Source: Dehalococcoidia bacterium
Lineage (GTDB): Bacteria > Chloroflexota > Dehalococcoidia > Dehalococcoidales > G020351185
Assembly (NCBI GenBank): GCA_030640385.1
Contig: DAOWJL010000084.1
Coordinates: forward strand, 1-7,961
Length of the DNA stretch: 7,961 nucleotides
Direction: 5' to 3'
In this document: piece after piece, positions 4,751 to 7,961 of the stretch
Numbering within the stretch: the stretch's first letter is position 1
How the letters are laid out: every line of letters begins with the position of its first letter
The notes under the pieces: model-generated
Databases searched by the model: none
The model's input: only the letters and a program-made list of their open reading frames with translations
What the model was told of the DNA's origin: nothing
Translations under genes and position numbers: made by a program

Positions 4751-6832
4751 ATGCCTAGAAGTTTTCCTCTAGACCATATACGTAATATAGGTATTATCGC
4801 TCATATCGATGCCGGTAAGACAACCGTAACCGAGCGGATTCTGTATTACACCGGTAAAACCTATAAAATCGGCGAGGTGCATGAAGGCACCACGGTAATG
4901 GACTGGATGGAACAGGAAAGACAGCGCGGAATTACGATAACCGCAGCGGCAACTACCTGCCACTGGAAGGAGCACCGTGTCAATATAATTGATACTCCGG
5001 GGCATGTTGATTTTACCGCCGAGGTTGAACGCAGTCTGCGGGTTCTCGATGGCGGAGTTGTCGTTTTTGATGCCGTAGCCGGAGTTGAGGCTCAATCAGA
5101 GACGGTATGGCGTCAGGCCGATAAATATAGCGTCCCTCGCATTTGCTTTATTAACAAGATGGACCGGGTGGGCGCTGATCTTCATCGTTGTTTATCAATG
5201 ATTGAAGAGCGGCTGCGTGCCAGGCCATTTCTGGTACAACTACCTCTGGGAAGTGAAAGTTCGTTCCGTGGCGTTATTGACCTTTTGGAGAATAAAGCCT
5301 GGGTTTTTGATGGACAGATAGACTCAAAACCTCAAGAGACAGCCATTCCTCAGACAGAACAGGAAAAGAGCGATAGATATCGTCAGGCTCTTATTGAAAA
5401 GCTGGCTGAAGAAGATGACCATATACTATCAACCTATCTTGAGGGTGGCGATATTACTGCCAATGACATAAAGACGGCCCTGAGAAAGGTAACCCTGGCA
5501 AATAAGGGGATACCTGTTCTCTGCGGTAGCGCTTTAAAAAATAAGGGTATCAGGCTGCTGCTTAATGCTGTTATAGATTACCTGCCGTCACCTCTTGATA
5601 TGCCACCGGTGACGGCAATCCGTGTTAAAACAGGCGAGGAAGTTATCCGTATTGCCAGTGATGAAGCCCCGTTTGCGGCACTGGCATTCAAAGTAGTCGC
5701 CGACCCGTTTGTCGGACGGCTTGTCTATCTGAGGATTTATTCCGGCAGGATTAAAGCCGGGGCACAGGTGTTTAATTCAACCAGGAGAAAAAAAGAACGT
5801 ATCGGGCGGCTGGTGCTGATGCATGCCAATCGTTATGAGGAAGCAAGCGATGCCGATACAGGCTCTATTATAGCCGCTATGGGGCTTAAAGAAACCTTTA
5901 CCGGGGATACGTTAAGCGAGGCTACACAGCAGGTGGTTCTGGAATCCATCTGTTTCCCGGAACCGGTATTATCTGTTGCCATAGAGCCGAAGACAAGAGC
6001 CGATAGGGACAAAATGGGGGAGGCTTTGCAGAAACTGGCTGAAGAAGACCCGACATTTAAAGTGACTTACAACGAGGAAACCGGACAGACGGTAATCTCG
6101 GGTATGGGTGAACTTCACGTAGAGGTTATCATCAGCCGGCTGCTTGGCGAATACAAAGTATCGGCCAATGTGGGTAACCCACGGGTTGCCTATAAGGAAG
6201 CAATTACGGCTTCGGCTAGAGCCGAGGGCAGGTTTGTCAGACAGAGCGGCGGGCGTGGCCAGTATGGTCATGTCTGTATTGAGATGGAACCCATGAAGCG
6301 CGGCAGCGGTTTCGAGTTTGTTAATAAAATAAAGGGCGGTGCTCTGTCAAAGCCGTTTATTCTAGCTGCCAAAAACGGTATTAAAGAAGCGATGGAAACC
6401 GGAGGCTCTGTCGGCTATCAGGTGATTGATGTCCAGGTTACCCTCTATGATGGCAGTTATCACGAGGTAGACTCTTCGGAGCTGGCTTTTAAAATGGCCG
6501 GTTCTATAGCATTTAAAAAGGGATTCAACCGGGCTCACCCTGTTATACTTGAGCCGGTTATGAAACTGGAGGTAATAACACCGGGTCAGTTCCTGGGCGA
6601 TGTGGTTGGTGATATAAGTTCAAGGAGAGGCCGTATTGATTTGATAGAAACGCGCGGCGAAACATCAACAATTCGTTGTAAATTACCTCTGGCAGAGACA
6701 TTCGGCTATACCACCGTTATCAGGTCGCTGACACAGGGGAGGGCAACCCATTCTATGGAATTCTATCAGTACAGGGAACTACCGGCTGAATTAGCCAGTG
6801 AGCTTAGAGATAAAGCTATCGGTAAAAAATAA
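4751..6832 (+). CDS. fusA: Elongation factor G
   Basis: EF-G is the GTPase that drives tRNA-mRNA translocation and, with the recycling factor, ribosome splitting. The product has 693 residues, the normal length. The G domain shows G1 AHIDAGKTT (17-25), G2 RGITIT (59-64), G3 DTPGH (81-85, His85 catalytic), G4 NKMD (135-138) and G5 GSALKNKG (259-266). Domain III carries the SGMGELHVEVI motif (450-460). Domain IV carries SGGRGQYGHV (499-508) and YHEVDSSE with His571 at the tip, equivalent to E. coli His583. Domain V has the TPGQFLGDVVGDISSRRG stretch (610-627). The frame is open further upstream into rpsG, but ATG 4751 has GAGG 6 nt before it and gives the family N-terminus. The spacer from rpsG is 52 nt and shows no structure. 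It looks like the canonical EF-G1. Confidence 0.97.
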   Translation: MPRSFPLDHIRNIGIIAHIDAGKTTVTERILYYTGKTYKIGEVHEGTTVMDWMEQERQRGITITAAATTCHWKEHRVNIIDTPGHVDFTAEVERSLRVLDGGVVVFDAVAGVEAQSETVWRQADKYSVPRICFINKMDRVGADLHRCLSMIEERLRARPFLVQLPLGSESSFRGVIDLLENKAWVFDGQIDSKPQETAIPQTEQEKSDRYRQALIEKLAEEDDHILSTYLEGGDITANDIKTALRKVTLANKGIPVLCGSALKNKGIRLLLNAVIDYLPSPLDMPPVTAIRVKTGEEVIRIASDEAPFAALAFKVVADPFVGRLVYLRIYSGRIKAGAQVFNSTRRKKERIGRLVLMHANRYEEASDADTGSIIAAMGLKETFTGDTLSEATQQVVLESICFPEPVLSVAIEPKTRADRDKMGEALQKLAEEDPTFKVTYNEETGQTVISGMGELHVEVIISRLLGEYKVSANVGNPRVAYKEAITASARAEGRFVRQSGGRGQYGHVCIEMEPMKRGSGFEFVNKIKGGALSKPFILAAKNGIKEAMETGGSVGYQVIDVQVTLYDGSYHEVDSSELAFKMAGSIAFKKGFNRAHPVILEPVMKLEVITPGQFLGDVVGDISSRRGRIDLIETRGETSTIRCKLPLAETFGYTTVIRSLTQGRATHSMEFYQYRELPAELASELRDKAIGKK

Positions 6833-6851
6833 TTAAGTAAAAGGGTCCTAA

Positions 6852-7160
6852 ATGGCAAAGCAAAAAATACGAATAAAGTTAAAGAGTTTTGACCACAAGA
6901 TTCTAGATCAGGCAGCCCAGCAGATAGTGGAAGCGCTGGAAAGAACGGGTGCCGTTGTTACCGGTCCGGTGCCGCTGCCGACTCATATTAGAAAAATGGG
7001 AGTTATCCGTTCGCCTTTTATAGATAAGGACTCGCAGGAACAGTTTGAAATCAGGACGTATAAGAGGTTGATTGATATAATAGAAACCACCTCCAAGACG
7101 ATAGACGCGCTGACAAACCTGAATCTACCGTCCGGGGTTGGTATAAACATTAAATCGTAA
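6852..7160 (+). CDS. rpsJ: 30S ribosomal protein S10 (NusE)
   Basis: S10 is a head protein of the small subunit and also acts as NusE in transcription antitermination complexes. The 102-residue length is standard. The family core GPVPLPTHIRKMGVIRSP (38-55) and DKDSQEQFEIRTYKRLIDI (58-76) is present. AAGGG lies 7 nt before the ATG. It follows fusA by 19 nt, with no tuf gene between, so the str and S10 gene sets are joined in one apparent transcription unit. Confidence 0.97.
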   Translation: MAKQKIRIKLKSFDHKILDQAAQQIVEALERTGAVVTGPVPLPTHIRKMGVIRSPFIDKDSQEQFEIRTYKRLIDIIETTSKTIDALTNLNLPSGVGINIKS

Positions 7161-7178
7161 ACAGTATTGGTAATTATT

Positions 7179-7796
7179 ATGATACAGGGAATTATTGGAC
7201 GCAAGCTGGGCATGACCCAGATGTTCAGAGATAACGGCAGAGCGGAGGCGGTAACAGCCATCGCCGCCGGACCGTGTACCGTTATACAGATTAAAAAAGA
7301 TAGTAAAGAAGGCTATAATGCCGCCCAGCTCGGTTTCGGCGAGGCAAAAAAGCTGAAGTCTGCCCGAAAGGGACACCTCAAAGGAATGGGAGACTATCGC
7401 TATCTAAGAGAAATAAGATTGGCTGACACTAAAGGTATTAAGGTGGGAGATAGTGTTGATGTCAGCCTGTTTGAAAGCGGTGACAAAGTCGATATTACAG
7501 GTATATCAAAAGGCAAAGGATTTGCCGGGGTAGTTAAACGCTATAACTTCGCCGGTGGGCCCAAAACCCACGGTCAGTCTGATAGACACCGCGCTGGTGG
7601 ATCTATCGGTGCTGGTACATCTCCGGGGCGAGTTCTGAAGGGAACACGTATGCCGGGACATATGGGCAACGAGCAGGTGACGGCACGCAAGCTGGAGGTT
7701 ATTCAGGTTGATAGCGAACGAAATATCATGCTGGTTAAGGGGACAATCCCCGGTGCCAAAAATGGAATATTAATTATAAAAAAGTCGGGTAAATAA
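7179..7796 (+). CDS. rplC: 50S ribosomal protein L3
   Basis: L3 is an early-binding large-subunit protein whose long loop reaches near the peptidyl-transferase centre. The chosen ATG gives MIQGIIGRKLGMTQ, the family N-terminus, and 205 residues, a normal length. A TTG four codons upstream is in frame but gives a non-family extension and has no ribosome site. The central loop GGPKTHGQSDRHRAGGSIG and PGRVLKGTRMPGHMGNE (about residues 127-165) is characteristic. The ribosome site is weak (TTGG about 8 nt upstream), so translation is probably coupled to rpsJ, which ends 18 nt before. Confidence 0.95.
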   Translation: MIQGIIGRKLGMTQMFRDNGRAEAVTAIAAGPCTVIQIKKDSKEGYNAAQLGFGEAKKLKSARKGHLKGMGDYRYLREIRLADTKGIKVGDSVDVSLFESGDKVDITGISKGKGFAGVVKRYNFAGGPKTHGQSDRHRAGGSIGAGTSPGRVLKGTRMPGHMGNEQVTARKLEVIQVDSERNIMLVKGTIPGAKNGILIIKKSGK

Positions 7797-7798
7797 AA

Positions 7799-7961
7799 AT
7801 GCAGGTTCCTGTTTATAATATGAGTGGTGAAGTGGTGAAACAGATAGACATTGACGATAGCGTCTTTGCCGTACCGCTTAACGAGGCTGTGGTTCACCAG
7901 GCTCTGGTGAGGCAGCTGGCTAATGCCCGTCAGGGAACTGCCAGCACAAAGACACGCAGCG
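7799..7961 (+). CDS. rplD: 50S ribosomal protein L4, N-terminal part
   Basis: Only the first 54 codons lie in the window. The translation contains VFAVPLNEAVVHQALVRQL and ANARQGTASTKTRS, the signature start of L4 that precedes its long loop into the exit tunnel. In E. coli L4 represses the S10 operon; nothing in this window tests that here. The ATG is 2 nt after the rplC stop and has only a weak purine-rich ribosome site, consistent with coupled translation. The frame is open to the window edge. Confidence 0.95.
   Translation, partial: MQVPVYNMSGEVVKQIDIDDSVFAVPLNEAVVHQALVRQLANARQGTASTKTRS

Noticed and set aside
7167..7178. TTG at 7167 as rplC start
   Set aside because: No ribosome site lies ahead of it and the extra residues are not family-like. 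ATG 7179 gives the conserved L3 N-terminus.
1..7961. Mobile elements, CRISPR arrays, tRNA or rRNA genes
   Set aside because: I found no transposase-like frames, spaced repeats, tRNA-like cloverleaf or rRNA sequence. All coding space is core metabolism or translation.

Overview
This is a bacterial chromosomal window with two divergent core operons and a regulatory intergenic region of about 470 bp between them. The left half (minus strand) is a shikimate-pathway operon in the order aroF-aroB-aroD-aroE. The genes are almost fused: 3 nt between aroF and aroB, 0 nt between aroB and aroD, and a 4-nt overlap between aroD and aroE. The right half (plus strand) is the translation cluster rpsL-rpsG-fusA-rpsJ-rplC-rplD, a joined str/S10 operon with no tuf between fusA and rpsJ. 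The gene content and order, the mid GC content and the S12 sequence suggest Chloroflexota, perhaps Dehalococcoidia. That placement is an inference from memory of gene order and was not checked by any search. I see no mobile element, CRISPR array, tRNA or rRNA.

The four aro products catalyse the first four steps toward chorismate. DAHP synthase (AroF) makes DAHP, AroB makes 3-dehydroquinate, AroD makes 3-dehydroshikimate and AroE makes shikimate. AroF is the type I-beta form with an N-terminal ferredoxin-like regulatory domain, as in Thermotoga. aroE carries an in-frame TAA after codon 147, and the expected protein sequence continues in the same frame beyond it to the window edge.

The most interesting region is the aroF leader (about 3310-3580, minus strand). 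A sigma-70-like promoter is followed by an unannotated 33-codon ORF. Residues 10-22 of its product are FYNYVYYYFTFSW (5 Tyr, 3 Phe, 1 Trp). Beyond it lies a perfect GC-rich hairpin with a T6 tract. Four mutually exclusive pairing segments can be drawn by hand (1:2 protector, 2:3 antiterminator, 3:4 terminator). This is the full layout of a ribosome-mediated transcription attenuator that would sense all three aromatic end products of the operon.

The plus-strand operon begins at a consensus-like promoter facing away from the aro promoter. Its leader of about 130 nt carries a perfect 26-bp palindrome just ahead of the rpsL ribosome binding site. rpsL starts at TTG. The S12 protein has proline where E. 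coli has Lys87, a position known for streptomycin-resistance changes. The rest of the cluster looks ordinary and intact up to rplD, which is cut by the window end.
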